A stretch of 64,000 nt of DNA from Motiliproteus sp041586735 (GTDB taxonomy: Bacteria > Pseudomonadota > Gammaproteobacteria > Pseudomonadales > Balneatricaceae). Position numbers and translations under genes: made by a program. The stretch lies in NCBI GenBank assembly GCA_041586735.1, contig JBFGZQ010000011.1:1-64000 (forward strand), read 5' to 3'. Position 1 is the first letter of the stretch, and every line of letters starts with the position of its first letter. Shown piece after piece: positions 8,024 to 16,780 of the stretch. Below the pieces are notes generated by a model. The model did not search any database, was not told where the DNA came from, and saw nothing but the letters and a program-made list of their open reading frames with translations.

Positions 8024-10192
8024 ATGCCTAGTTATCTGAATCGATTTTGGAACCTCAGCACCCTGACGATCAGCGCGCTGATGCTGTTGCTGACGTTGCT
8101 AGCGACCTGGCAGCTGCAGGCGTTGAGTCGGGATTGGTCACTGCAGACCATGCACCGTCAGGGGGAGGATCGGCTGCTGGCGTATATCAGTACCCTGCGT
8201 CGCGATCTCAACCGTTTTAAGCCGATGCCCTTTGTATTGTCGCAAAGTCAGAATGTTCGGCGGCTGCTGAGTGGTGACGCGTTGGATCTCACCGCCGACG
8301 TTAACCTGTTCTTGGAGCAGGCCAATCAGGTGTCCGGCACCCGCAGTTGGGAGGTGCTTGATCCCGACGGTAAACGGATCGCCAGCAGTGATTGGCGTCA
8401 GCATCCTGCACCACGGCTGCCGAGTTATGTGGATAAATCGGTTTTTAGCGACGCCATCGACGGCGAATACGGCGGTTTCTTCAACCCCGGTAGTTCGCGG
8501 GTGCCGCTGTATTATCTGTCGGCCCCGATCTATGCCGATAACCGCTTGATCGGCATCGCTATGATCAGTATCGATCTCAATCGGCTGCAGGAGAGCTGGA
8601 CCACCAGTCGCGATATGCTGGCGATCAGCGATGCCAGCGGGCTGATCTTCCTCTCCAGTTTCGAGCCCTGGCGTTATCGCTATCTGCCTCCGCCAATAGC
8701 CATTGCCGAGGACTCGCGACTCGTCAGTTCGTCCGATGTGCTGGCCTACCGCTGGAGCCGCGAGCATCTGAGTGACGCGACCCGGATCGTGCAGATGAAA
8801 ACCCCGCAAGGCGAGGGTTTTCTGGTGCAGTCGGTGCTGCTCGATGATCAGCAGTGGAACATCCACTACCTCTCGGATCTGGCCCCGATCGCCGCTCGGC
8901 AACGCTCGGTGATCCTGTTTAGCCTCGGTACCGGTCTGGCGGTGACGCTGGTGGTGCTGCTGCTACGCGAGCGTTGGCTACGATCGCTATCGATTCAGGA
9001 AACCGCAGCGCTGCGGCTCAACAATGAAGCCCAGCAACGCGCCATTATCAACAACACCCAGGTCGGCCTGATCACCCTCGATGGCCAGGGCCTGGTACGC
9101 TTTATTAATTCACGCGCGTTGATGCAGTTTGCCACCAGTTCAGAGCAAACCCTGGGGCACCCTATCGACCAGCTGATTGCCCCAGAGCAGGGGTTAATCG
9201 AAGTGCAGCAGCTCTCCGATAAGCTGGCCCAGCGGCGTTCTATTCAGCCGCTCAACCTGCTGGAATGCCTCGGTCGGCGGGCCGACGGCAGCTATTTTCC
9301 GGTCATGATGTCGATCAATCCGATCGCCTGGGACGATGGCGACGGCTATCTGGTCACCCTGGTCGATATCACCAAGCGCAAGCGTGCCGAACAGGCTCTC
9401 CAGCATGCCAATAACGTGCTGGAACTGCGGGTGCAGCAGCGCTCGGATGCGCTACGTCAGGCGCAGGCGGAGCTGATCCAGCAATCCAAATTGGCAGCCC
9501 TCGGGACTATGTCTGCGGCGATTGCCCATGAACTCAACCAACCGCTGACCGTGATTAGGAATGCCTCGTTTAGCGCCCGACTGCTGCTGCAACGCCAGCA
9601 GCCAGAGCAAGCGCTGACTAACCTGGACCAGGTGGTGCAGATGACGTCACGGATGGCACTGATTACCGATCAACTAAAAACCTTCGCCCACAAACGTCCT
9701 CAGCAGCTGCAGGCCGTCAATGTTGCCGAGCTGTTGCATAGGGTGCTGGAGATGTTCTCGACCCAAATTCAGCAACTGCAGGTGAGGCTGCAGCTGCAAC
9801 TCGGTGACAGTAGCAATCCCGATCAGCCCTTCCTTGTATGGGCCGATCAGCCCCGGGTAGAGCAGGTGCTGATCAACCTGATCCGCAATGCCCTCGATGC
9901 GCTGCAGGATCAGCCGCTGCGCCAGCTGATCATCAGCACCCGCCGCCAGCAGGAGCAGATTGAGATCGAGGTCGCCGATACAGGTCCGGGATTAACCGAG
10001 CAGGTGCTGGAGCATCTGTTTGATCCGTTTTTTACCACCAAGGATATCGGCCAGGGACTTGGACTGGGACTCTCAATCAGCTACGGTATTGCCCGCGATC
10101 TGGATGGTAGTATCCGCGCCAGCAACCGTGCCGAGGGCGGGGCGCTGTTCCGGCTGCAGCTGCCTGCTGCGGCGGTAACCGAGCCCGCATGA
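8024..10192 (+). CDS. Membrane sensor histidine kinase with periplasmic sensor and PAS domain
   Basis: A 722-residue kinase. An N-terminal membrane segment (about 12-35) and a second near 300 bracket a periplasmic region of PDC/Cache type. A PAS domain (about 335-450) and a short coiled coil follow. The HisKA domain has phosphoacceptor H502 in AAIAHELNQPL. The HATPase has the N-box NLIRNALDAL, G1 ADTGPG and G2 GLGLGLSISYGI. The layout resembles DctB-type kinases, which sense carboxylates. The NtrC-class regulator follows 72 nt downstream, and the pair precedes a sigma-54 promoter for a TAXI TRAP transporter, so it probably senses that transporter's substrate. Confidence 0.85.
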   Translation: MPSYLNRFWNLSTLTISALMLLLTLLATWQLQALSRDWSLQTMHRQGEDRLLAYISTLRRDLNRFKPMPFVLSQSQNVRRLLSGDALDLTADVNLFLEQANQVSGTRSWEVLDPDGKRIASSDWRQHPAPRLPSYVDKSVFSDAIDGEYGGFFNPGSSRVPLYYLSAPIYADNRLIGIAMISIDLNRLQESWTTSRDMLAISDASGLIFLSSFEPWRYRYLPPPIAIAEDSRLVSSSDVLAYRWSREHLSDATRIVQMKTPQGEGFLVQSVLLDDQQWNIHYLSDLAPIAARQRSVILFSLGTGLAVTLVVLLLRERWLRSLSIQETAALRLNNEAQQRAIINNTQVGLITLDGQGLVRFINSRALMQFATSSEQTLGHPIDQLIAPEQGLIEVQQLSDKLAQRRSIQPLNLLECLGRRADGSYFPVMMSINPIAWDDGDGYLVTLVDITKRKRAEQALQHANNVLELRVQQRSDALRQAQAELIQQSKLAALGTMSAAIAHELNQPLTVIRNASFSARLLLQRQQPEQALTNLDQVVQMTSRMALITDQLKTFAHKRPQQLQAVNVAELLHRVLEMFSTQIQQLQVRLQLQLGDSSNPDQPFLVWADQPRVEQVLINLIRNALDALQDQPLRQLIISTRRQQEQIEIEVADTGPGLTEQVLEHLFDPFFTTKDIGQGLGLGLSISYGIARDLDGSIRASNRAEGGALFRLQLPAAAVTEPA

Positions 10193-10264
10193 GTGCTCTT
10201 AGCATGGCATTACCCGGCCTTTTAACCCTTATTCAGCCACCGTTACCCTAGACAGAGGACAGCC

Positions 10265-11638
10265 ATGAGCCCGCGCGGACAGATCTATCTGGTGGACGAT
10301 GAAGCCCTGGTACGCCAGTCGACTGCCCAGTGGCTGGAGCTGGCTGGATTTAGGGTCACCCAGTTTGATAGTGCGCCGCTGGCCTTGGCGGCCTTGACCC
10401 CCGACTTTGACGGGGTGCTGATCACCGATGTACGGATGCCGCAGATGGATGGTCAGCAGTTGCTGAGCCTGGCACTGCAAAAAGTGCCGGAGCTGCCGAT
10501 CATTCTGGTCACCGGCCACGGCAGCGTCGATATGGCGATCGACACGGTACGCAGCGGCGGTTACGACTTTCTGGAGAAACCCTACGATCCCGAGCGGCTG
10601 GTGGAAACCGTACAGCGCGGTTGTGAAAAGCGCCGTCTTACCCTGGAAAATCAGCGCCTCAAGCAACAGCTGGAGCGCCAGCGGCTGCAGGACAGCGGCA
10701 TCGAATCGCGGCTGCTCGGTAGTTCTGCGGCGATTCAGCAGCTGCGCCGCGAGGTGCTGCGCTTGGCGGAGCTGGATACCCACCTGATCATCTACGGTGA
10801 GACCGGCACCGGTAAGGAGTTGGTCGCCCAATGCCTGCACGAGTTCGGCCCCCGCGCCGAGCAGCCGTTTGTGCCTCTTAATTGCGGTGCCATTCCGGAA
10901 ACGCTGTTTGAGAGCGAGCTGTTCGGCCACGAGCAGGGCGCCTTCACCGGTGCGCAGAAGCGTCGGATCGGCAAGTTTGAATACGCCCATAAGGGCAGCC
11001 TGTTTATGGATGAGGTCGAGAGCATGCCGCTCAACCTGCAGGTCAAGGTGCTGCGCACGTTGCAGGAGGGCAGCGTCGAACGCTTGGGTGGCAACGGCAG
11101 CATCGCTGTCGATGTGCGGGTGATGGCCGCCTCCAAGATTGAACTGCGCGGCGATGACAGTTTTCGCCAAGACCTGTTTTACCGCTTGAATCTGGGGCAG
11201 CTGTATATTCCGCCACTGCGTGAGCGCCCGGAGGATATCCCTCTGCTGTTTGAGCACTATGCCCTACAGGCCGCCGAGCGCCACCACAAAGCCTATAGCG
11301 GCTGCAGCGGACAGGCGTTAACCACCCTGAGCCACTATGCCTGGCCGGGCAATGTTCGGGAGTTAAAAAATTGCGCCACCCGTTACGCGCTGGATCCTGA
11401 ATGCCAGCTCACCGAGCTGCTGTCCACGGCTTCCCGGCCACTGCTGCAGGATCCGGCCACCACCGAGATGCCGCTAGCGGTTCAGGTCAGCAACTTCGAG
11501 GCACAGCTGATCTGCCGGGCCCTGAAAACCCATCAGGGTAATATTCAGGCGGTGCTCGACGCCCTCGACCTGCCGCGCCGCACCCTGAATCAAAAGATGC
11601 AAAAGTACGGTATTAGCCGCGATCAATTCATCGATTGA
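10265..11638 (+). CDS. Sigma-54-dependent NtrC-class response regulator
   Basis: A 457-residue activator: a REC domain with phosphoacceptor D55 in ITDVRMPQMDG, and an AAA+ domain with Walker A GETGTGKE (about 178-185) and the sigma-54-contacting GAFTGA loop near 225. A C-terminal Fis-type helix-turn-helix (about 415-455) has RRTLNQKMQKYGI. The intact GAFTGA indicates true sigma-54 activation. Directly downstream are a palindrome, a related dyad and a canonical -24/-12 promoter before the TAXI transporter genes. It resembles DctD in domain layout and pairing; the specific regulon is inferred from position. Confidence 0.9.
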   Translation: MSPRGQIYLVDDEALVRQSTAQWLELAGFRVTQFDSAPLALAALTPDFDGVLITDVRMPQMDGQQLLSLALQKVPELPIILVTGHGSVDMAIDTVRSGGYDFLEKPYDPERLVETVQRGCEKRRLTLENQRLKQQLERQRLQDSGIESRLLGSSAAIQQLRREVLRLAELDTHLIIYGETGTGKELVAQCLHEFGPRAEQPFVPLNCGAIPETLFESELFGHEQGAFTGAQKRRIGKFEYAHKGSLFMDEVESMPLNLQVKVLRTLQEGSVERLGGNGSIAVDVRVMAASKIELRGDDSFRQDLFYRLNLGQLYIPPLRERPEDIPLLFEHYALQAAERHHKAYSGCSGQALTTLSHYAWPGNVRELKNCATRYALDPECQLTELLSTASRPLLQDPATTEMPLAVQVSNFEAQLICRALKTHQGNIQAVLDALDLPRRTLNQKMQKYGISRDQFID

Positions 11639-11766
11639 CAGGCTTTGGCCAGGGATCGGCGGTTTATTGCCTATTATTCCGCTATCAGCCCTGCGGGAGA
11701 TGTATTGATGCCGCCCACGCCTGGATAACTGTCTCTTTAGGTAACACCTGCACGTACCCGTCACTG

Positions 11767-11820
11767 CATGAGCAAGATCTTGCTCATGTTCCACGCTATG
11801 ATCAGCAATAATCCGCTCAT
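11767..11820 (+). promoter_or_regulatory. Likely upstream activating sequences for the NtrC-class regulator
   Basis: A perfect 22-bp palindrome spans 11767-11788 (half-site catgagcaaga). A weaker dyad, atgatcag...ccgctcat, lies at 11798-11820. Their centres are about 31.5 bp apart, close to three helical turns, so bound dimers would lie on one face. They sit about 70-125 bp upstream of the sigma-54 promoter at 11892, a normal enhancer position for NtrC-type activators. Confidence 0.75.
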
Positions 11821-11891
11821 AGCGATCGATCCTGCGTCTGATAAAATCAAAACATCCTTGTATATGAGTCACCTATATTATTTTTTAGGAT

Positions 11892-11907
11892 TGGCACTGT
11901 GCTTGCT
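11892..11907 (+). promoter_or_regulatory. Sigma-54 (-24/-12) promoter of the TAXI TRAP operon
   Basis: tggcactgtgcttgct matches the sigma-54 consensus TGGCAC-N5-TTGCW exactly. The invariant GG (11893-11894) and GC (11905-11906) are separated by 10 nt. It lies about 80 nt upstream of the TAXI binding-protein start. No gene is present in 11639-11986; that interval holds this promoter and its enhancer. Confidence 0.9.
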
Positions 11908-11986
11908 ATAGCCAAGCAACGGTGTCATGGGCTGTAGCCACTGCGCCGCATATGACTAATAAAAAACCTGATAAAGGATCGATACC

Positions 11987-13018
11987 ATGCAGAACAGCAA
12001 ACGCCGCTTCGTCACTGGACTGGGCCTGGCCCTGACCCTGGGAACCTCTGTGGTGCTCTCGAGCCCCGCGCTTCACGCCGCCGAATCACACAACTATATC
12101 TTGGCTACGGCTTCGACCGGGGGGACCTACTATCCGGTCGGCGTGGCGCTGGCCACGCTGTCAAAGGTCAAACTCGAACCGACTCACAAAATCTCGCTGT
12201 CGGCGATCAGCTCTGCTGGATCGGGTGAGAATATAAAATTGATGCGCGACAACGAAGCCCAATTTTCCATTCTCCAGGGGCTCTACGGTGCTTGGGCCTG
12301 GAACGGTAGTGGTGATTTCAAAGACAGTGGCGCCCAGAAGAATCTGCGCTCTATCAGTATGTTGTGGCAGAACGTCGAGCACTTTGTGGTCCGCACCCAG
12401 AATGTCAAAACCGGCACTATTGATGACATGAAAGCCATGGTTGGCGAGAAGTTTTCTATCGGCAAGCGCAACTCGGGTACCGAAGGCTCGGGGAGGCAGA
12501 TTTTGGATGGCCTGGGCATCAACGCCGATGACTTCAATCTGGCCTATATGGGTTATGGCCCCAGTGCAGATGCACTCCAGAATGGTGCCATCGAAGGGAT
12601 GAATACCCCTGCAGGTGTGCCTGCCAGTGCCGTCACCCGGGCGTTTGCCGCGTTGGGTGCCGATGCAACGCTGCTGGGTTTCACCGAGCAGCAAGTAGAA
12701 CGGGCCAACAACGGCTTAACTCTGTGGACCCCCTATACCATCGCTGCCAATACCTATCCGGGTCAGAGCAAAGCGGTTAACACCATCGCTCAGCCTAACT
12801 TCCTGGCGGTGCGCGATGATATCCCCGAAGAGCACGTGTATCAGCTGACCAAGACCATGTACGAGAACCTGCCGTTCCTCAACAGCATCCACAAGGCCAC
12901 TAAGGCGATGAGCTTAGAGAAGGCGATTGCGGGCCTACCGGTGCCGCTGCACCCCGGTGCGGCGCGCTTCTACCGCGAGCAGGGTATCAACATCCCCGCA
13001 CATCTGTTGATCCCATAA
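11987..13018 (+). CDS. TAXI-family TRAP transporter solute-binding protein
   Basis: A 343-residue periplasmic binding protein. A typical Sec signal peptide ends near LHAAES at about residue 32. The mature start, YILATASTGGTYYPVGVALA, is the TAXI-family hallmark. It captures the substrate and delivers it to the fused TRAP permease encoded next. Characterised TAXI proteins bind glutamate-like or dicarboxylate ligands, but few are known. The downstream LhgO makes 2-hydroxyglutarate or a related hydroxyacid a reasonable candidate (inference). The gene is preceded by a sigma-54 promoter and enhancer. Confidence 0.9.
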   Translation: MQNSKRRFVTGLGLALTLGTSVVLSSPALHAAESHNYILATASTGGTYYPVGVALATLSKVKLEPTHKISLSAISSAGSGENIKLMRDNEAQFSILQGLYGAWAWNGSGDFKDSGAQKNLRSISMLWQNVEHFVVRTQNVKTGTIDDMKAMVGEKFSIGKRNSGTEGSGRQILDGLGINADDFNLAYMGYGPSADALQNGAIEGMNTPAGVPASAVTRAFAALGADATLLGFTEQQVERANNGLTLWTPYTIAANTYPGQSKAVNTIAQPNFLAVRDDIPEEHVYQLTKTMYENLPFLNSIHKATKAMSLEKAIAGLPVPLHPGAARFYREQGINIPAHLLIP

Positions 13019-13165
13019 TCGGGCAGCCCTCGGCTGACCCTTAACCAGCTGCCGGGTTGGATACCCAGCCCTGCAGTTGTTCACTTGCACTAACCTTTAC
13101 GTTTTAACACCCAAGCTCAAACTCTAACAATCAAGTTTTAACCCTCAATAAAAACAGGTAGCGTC

Positions 13166-15361
13166 ATGGCTATTAGCGAAACACCCCCGACCGCCACGAG
13201 CAGCCCCTCGGAGTCTGTCATCTCTGCAGCGGACACCCAGCGCAAGCTTAAAAAGTTGGAACTGGCACAGCGCAGCGAAGACAGTCTGGCAGGCAAGGCT
13301 GTCTATTGGATCGGCATCGTTTTTGCGTTGGCACATATCTATTTCAACACCCTGGGCACCCTATCGGAGCTCTGGGTATCCGCCATTCACTTTGGTGGTT
13401 TTGCCTTGATCTGTGCGCTGATGGTGCCGATCAGTAAATCCACGCGCTCACCCAAGTTGGCACTAGGGCTCGATCTGCTGATCGGTCTGACTGCCGTTGG
13501 CTGTACTCTGTATCTGATCCTGTTTGAGAACGCCCTCTACGATCGCGGAGTTAGCTTTATCACCAGCGACTGGATCGCCTCGATCCTGGCTATCGGCATC
13601 GCCCTGGAACTCACCCGGCGGACCACCGGCTGGTTTATACCGGTATTGATTCTGGTCGCGCTGAGCTATGTGTTCTGGTGGGGTCAGTACCTCGGTGGGG
13701 TATTCAACTTCCCCGGTTTAAGTTTTGAAACCCTGATGTTCCGCAGCTTCTTTAGTGGCGAAGGGATGTTCGGATCGATCGCGCGGATCTCCTGGACCTA
13801 CGTGTTCATGTTTATCCTGTTCGGCGCGTTTTTGGTGAAGTCGGGTGCCGGTGATTTTATTGTCGACCTGTCCCGCAGTATTGCCGGGCGCTTTGTCGGC
13901 GGACCCGGGTTCGTGGCGGTATTCGGTTCCGGGTTGATGGGTTCGGTGTCCGGCTCATCGGTGGCCAATACGGTCTCCACCGGGGTGATCACCATCCCGC
14001 TGATGCGTAAAGCGGGTTTTCCCGCTAAGTTCGCAGCCGGAGTCGAAGCGGCTGCCTCGACCGGTGGTCAGCTGATGCCGCCGGTGATGGGCGCTGGCGC
14101 CTTTATCATGGCCTCCTACACCCAGATCTCCTATCTGGAGATCATCGCGTACGCTGCGCTGCCCGCGCTGCTGTACTTTATGTCGGTGGGTTTCTTTGTG
14201 CGTATCGAAGCGCAGCGCAGCCACGCCAAATCGGTCGAGGTCGATGTACCCTCGGTGCTGGAAGTGTTCAAAAACGGCTGGCATTTTCTATTGCCGCTGG
14301 TGGTGCTGGTGGCGCTGCTCATCTACGGTTTTACCCCGACCTACGCCGCAGGTATCAGCATCCTGGCGGTTATCCTGTCCTCCTGGTTGTCGCGCCATCC
14401 GATGGGCATCAAAGAGATTCTCGATGCTTTGGCGCAGGGCTCCAAGAACATGGCCACCACCGCGGTATTGCTGGTGGCGATCGGTCTGATCGTCAATGTG
14501 ATCTCCACCACCGGGGTGGGCAACACCTTCTCGCTGATGGTCAACGAATGGGCCGGCGGCAGCTTGCTGATCACCATCGTCTTGGTGGCCATCGCCTCGC
14601 TGGTGCTGGGGATGGGACTGCCGGTCACCGCCTCCTACATCGTGCTGGGCACCCTGTCGGCACCGGCGCTGTACGCGCTGATCAGCGAAGCGCAGCTGTT
14701 GCAGTTATTGATCGATGGCGGGGTACCTGAGGCATCACGGATGATCTTTATGCTGGTGGCGCCGGATCAGGTGGCAGCGCTCGCCGCACCCATGACTCCG
14801 GCGGACGCCGAGGCGTTGCTGGCCAGTGTCCCCACGGATCTGAAAAACACCCTGATCGAGCAGGCGATCGATCCGCTCACCCTGTCGATGGCGCTGCTGT
14901 CAGCGCATATGATTATCTTTTGGTTGTCTCAGGACTCTAACGTCACCCCGCCGGTCTGTCTGACCGCATTTGCGGCCGCAGCTATCGCCGGCACGCCACC
15001 GATGGCCACCGGCATGACCGCCTGGAAGATCGCCAAGGGGCTGTATATCATCCCGCTGCTGTTCGCCTACACCCAATTTATCGGCGGCGAGATCGACGAG
15101 ATCTTACGGATCTTCTTTTTCGCACTGTTCGGCATCTACGCGCTGGCAGGCTCCATGGAGGGCTATCTTGAGGGACCGATCGGCCTGCTCGGTCGTGCCC
15201 TGGCGCTGATTAGTGGGGTGCTGCTGTTGTGGCCTAACCTGCATCTGCTGCTGCAACTGTTAGGTCTGGCGCTGTTCGTGGGGTTGTTTTGGTACAGTCG
15301 CCGGGGTTTGCGTAACGTTGCCGCTGCTAGTCCCGCTACGGATGCTGAAGCGCTTCGCTAA
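13166..15361 (+). CDS. TRAP transporter fused permease (DctQ-DctM fusion type)
   Basis: A 731-residue inner-membrane protein with the fused small and large TRAP membrane subunits typical of TAXI systems. After a soluble N-terminus of about 45 residues come the Q-like membrane segments (to about 190). The M-like transport domain follows, with the conserved GLMGSVSGSSVANTVSTGV and GAFIMASYTQISYLEI regions and a later LGMGLPVTASYIVLGT. It uses an ion gradient to import the substrate delivered by the TAXI protein encoded 147 nt upstream. The spacer between the two genes has no obvious second promoter. Confidence 0.9.
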   Translation: MAISETPPTATSSPSESVISAADTQRKLKKLELAQRSEDSLAGKAVYWIGIVFALAHIYFNTLGTLSELWVSAIHFGGFALICALMVPISKSTRSPKLALGLDLLIGLTAVGCTLYLILFENALYDRGVSFITSDWIASILAIGIALELTRRTTGWFIPVLILVALSYVFWWGQYLGGVFNFPGLSFETLMFRSFFSGEGMFGSIARISWTYVFMFILFGAFLVKSGAGDFIVDLSRSIAGRFVGGPGFVAVFGSGLMGSVSGSSVANTVSTGVITIPLMRKAGFPAKFAAGVEAAASTGGQLMPPVMGAGAFIMASYTQISYLEIIAYAALPALLYFMSVGFFVRIEAQRSHAKSVEVDVPSVLEVFKNGWHFLLPLVVLVALLIYGFTPTYAAGISILAVILSSWLSRHPMGIKEILDALAQGSKNMATTAVLLVAIGLIVNVISTTGVGNTFSLMVNEWAGGSLLITIVLVAIASLVLGMGLPVTASYIVLGTLSAPALYALISEAQLLQLLIDGGVPEASRMIFMLVAPDQVAALAAPMTPADAEALLASVPTDLKNTLIEQAIDPLTLSMALLSAHMIIFWLSQDSNVTPPVCLTAFAAAAIAGTPPMATGMTAWKIAKGLYIIPLLFAYTQFIGGEIDEILRIFFFALFGIYALAGSMEGYLEGPIGLLGRALALISGVLLLWPNLHLLLQLLGLALFVGLFWYSRRGLRNVAAASPATDAEALR

Positions 15362-15422
15362 GCCTATTTATAACGATACAGTTGTGGATATAAGCGCTGT
15401 TGATAAGGCTACTATCTAGAAC

Positions 15423-15457
15423 GGTACTTTTGATAACGGAACTTTTGATAGCGGTAC
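15423..15457 (+). repeat. 15-bp imperfect tandem repeat before lhgO
   Basis: ggtacttttgataac, then ggaacttttgatagc, then a partial ggtac: two and a third copies of a 15-bp unit in the spacer between the TRAP permease and lhgO. The repeat ends just before the lhgO start. There is no typical Shine-Dalgarno in this spacer. Confidence 0.7.
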
Positions 15458-15461
15458 AACA

Positions 15462-16685
15462 ATGACCCAGACGTATGATTATCTGGTGGTGGGCGGCGGT
15501 ATTATCGGCCTCTCCACCGCCTGGCAGCTGCAGCAACGCTGTCCGGATAAACGCATCCTGCTGTTGGAGAAAGAGAGCGGTTTTGCTCGCCACCAGACCG
15601 GCCACAACAGCGGCGTCATCCATGCCGGGGTCTACTATGTCCCCGGCAGTCTGAAGGCCGAGTTCTGCCGTCAAGGGGTGGAGAAGACCCTGGCATTCTG
15701 TCGCGATAATGGCATCAAGTTCGAGCAGTGCGGCAAGCTGTTGGTGGCGACCAATGCTCAGGAGCATGAGCGGATGTTGGCCCTGTTCCAGCGCTGCCAG
15801 CAAAACCAGCTGGAGGTGGAGTTGCTCGATGCCGAGCAGCTCAGGGCGCGCGAACCTAATATTCGAGGCTTGGGTGCCATTTTCGTAAAAAGCACCGGCA
15901 TCGTCGATTATCCTGAGGTCTGTAACAAGCTGGCAGAACGCTTCCGCGCACTGGGAGGGATCACCCAGTTGGACACCCGGGTGACTGGGCTGGAGGAGCA
16001 TCCTGAGGCGATCCGGGTACAGACCAGTCAGGGCGAATTCAGCTGTCGTTACCTGATCTGCTGCTCCGGGCTGATGGCCGATCGCATGACCCGGATGTTG
16101 GGGATCGCTACGGATTTCCAGATCGTGCCCTTCCGGGGTGAGTACTATCGCTTGCCGGCGGACAAGAACCGCATCGTCAATCACCTGATCTATCCGATTC
16201 CCGACCCGGAACTGCCGTTTTTGGGGGTGCACCTGACCCGGATGATCGACGGTTCGGTGACCGTAGGCCCCAACGCCGTACAGGGCTGGAAGCGCGAGGG
16301 CTATGGGCGGATCAACATCAGCCTGCGGGATATCTGGGATATGCTGCGTTTTCCCGGCTTTTGGCGGGTGCTCGGCAAACACCTGGGCACCGGGCTGATC
16401 GAAACCAAGAACTCCTGGTGGAAGCCGGGTTACCTGCGGCTGGTGCAAAAATACTGCCCCTCGGTCGGTCTCGATGATCTGCAGCCCTATCCTGCTGGGA
16501 TACGCGCCCAGGCGGTGCTGCGGGACGGATCCCTGGTACATGATTTTCTATTTGCCGAAAGCCCGCGCTCGCTGCATGTGTGCAACGCCCCGTCACCGGC
16601 GGCGACCTCGGCGATCCCTATCGGTAACCATATTGTCGAGCGGGTGCTGCAGCGTCAGCAGCTTAACGCCGAACTGGCTGACTAA
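15462..16685 (+). CDS. lhgO: L-2-hydroxyglutarate dehydrogenase (oxidase) LhgO
   Basis: A 407-residue FAD-dependent oxidoreductase of the DAO/LhgO family. The FAD-binding GxGxxG is in YLVVGGGIIGLSTAW (about 7-21), followed by the family signature HQTGHNSGVIHAGVYY (about 47-62). LhgO oxidises L-2-hydroxyglutarate to 2-oxoglutarate and passes electrons to the quinone pool; length and motifs fit. In E. coli it sits in a glutarate-degradation operon, whereas here it follows a TAXI TRAP transporter controlled by sigma-54. That context suggests uptake and oxidation of 2-hydroxyglutarate or a similar hydroxyacid, which is inference. Confidence 0.88.
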   Translation: MTQTYDYLVVGGGIIGLSTAWQLQQRCPDKRILLLEKESGFARHQTGHNSGVIHAGVYYVPGSLKAEFCRQGVEKTLAFCRDNGIKFEQCGKLLVATNAQEHERMLALFQRCQQNQLEVELLDAEQLRAREPNIRGLGAIFVKSTGIVDYPEVCNKLAERFRALGGITQLDTRVTGLEEHPEAIRVQTSQGEFSCRYLICCSGLMADRMTRMLGIATDFQIVPFRGEYYRLPADKNRIVNHLIYPIPDPELPFLGVHLTRMIDGSVTVGPNAVQGWKREGYGRINISLRDIWDMLRFPGFWRVLGKHLGTGLIETKNSWWKPGYLRLVQKYCPSVGLDDLQPYPAGIRAQAVLRDGSLVHDFLFAESPRSLHVCNAPSPAATSAIPIGNHIVERVLQRQQLNAELAD

Positions 16686-16733
16686 TACTACAACCGTTAC
16701 TACAACCGTTACTACAACCGTTACTACAACCAC
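16686..16733 (+). repeat. Four 12-bp tandem repeats after lhgO
   Basis: Three exact copies of tactacaaccgt and a fourth with two changes (tactacaaccac) fill the spacer right after the lhgO stop. The spacer then leads to the SDR gene. The unit is too short and too regular for CRISPR. It may vary in copy number by slippage. Confidence 0.9.
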
Positions 16734-16780
16734 TACGCGACCGACGATCAGAGTCGGCGCGATCATGAGGATGACATCGC

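Noticed and set aside
10229..11257. Minus-strand 342-codon ORF opposite the NtrC-class regulator
   Set aside because: Antisense to a well-supported gene, rich in Gln, His and Leu as expected for a shadow frame.
11474..11872. Minus-strand 132-codon ORF over the end of the NtrC-class gene and the sigma-54 control region
   Set aside because: It overlaps the Fis-type helix-turn-helix coding sequence antisense and covers the enhancer palindrome. It has no recognisable motif.
15336..16541. Minus-strand 401-codon ORF opposite lhgO
   Set aside because: It is the antisense shadow of lhgO, whose plus-strand product is clear. Long antisense frames are common in DNA of this composition.
16686..16733. 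Possible CRISPR array
   Set aside because: 12-bp units without spacers and no cas genes; it is a simple tandem repeat.
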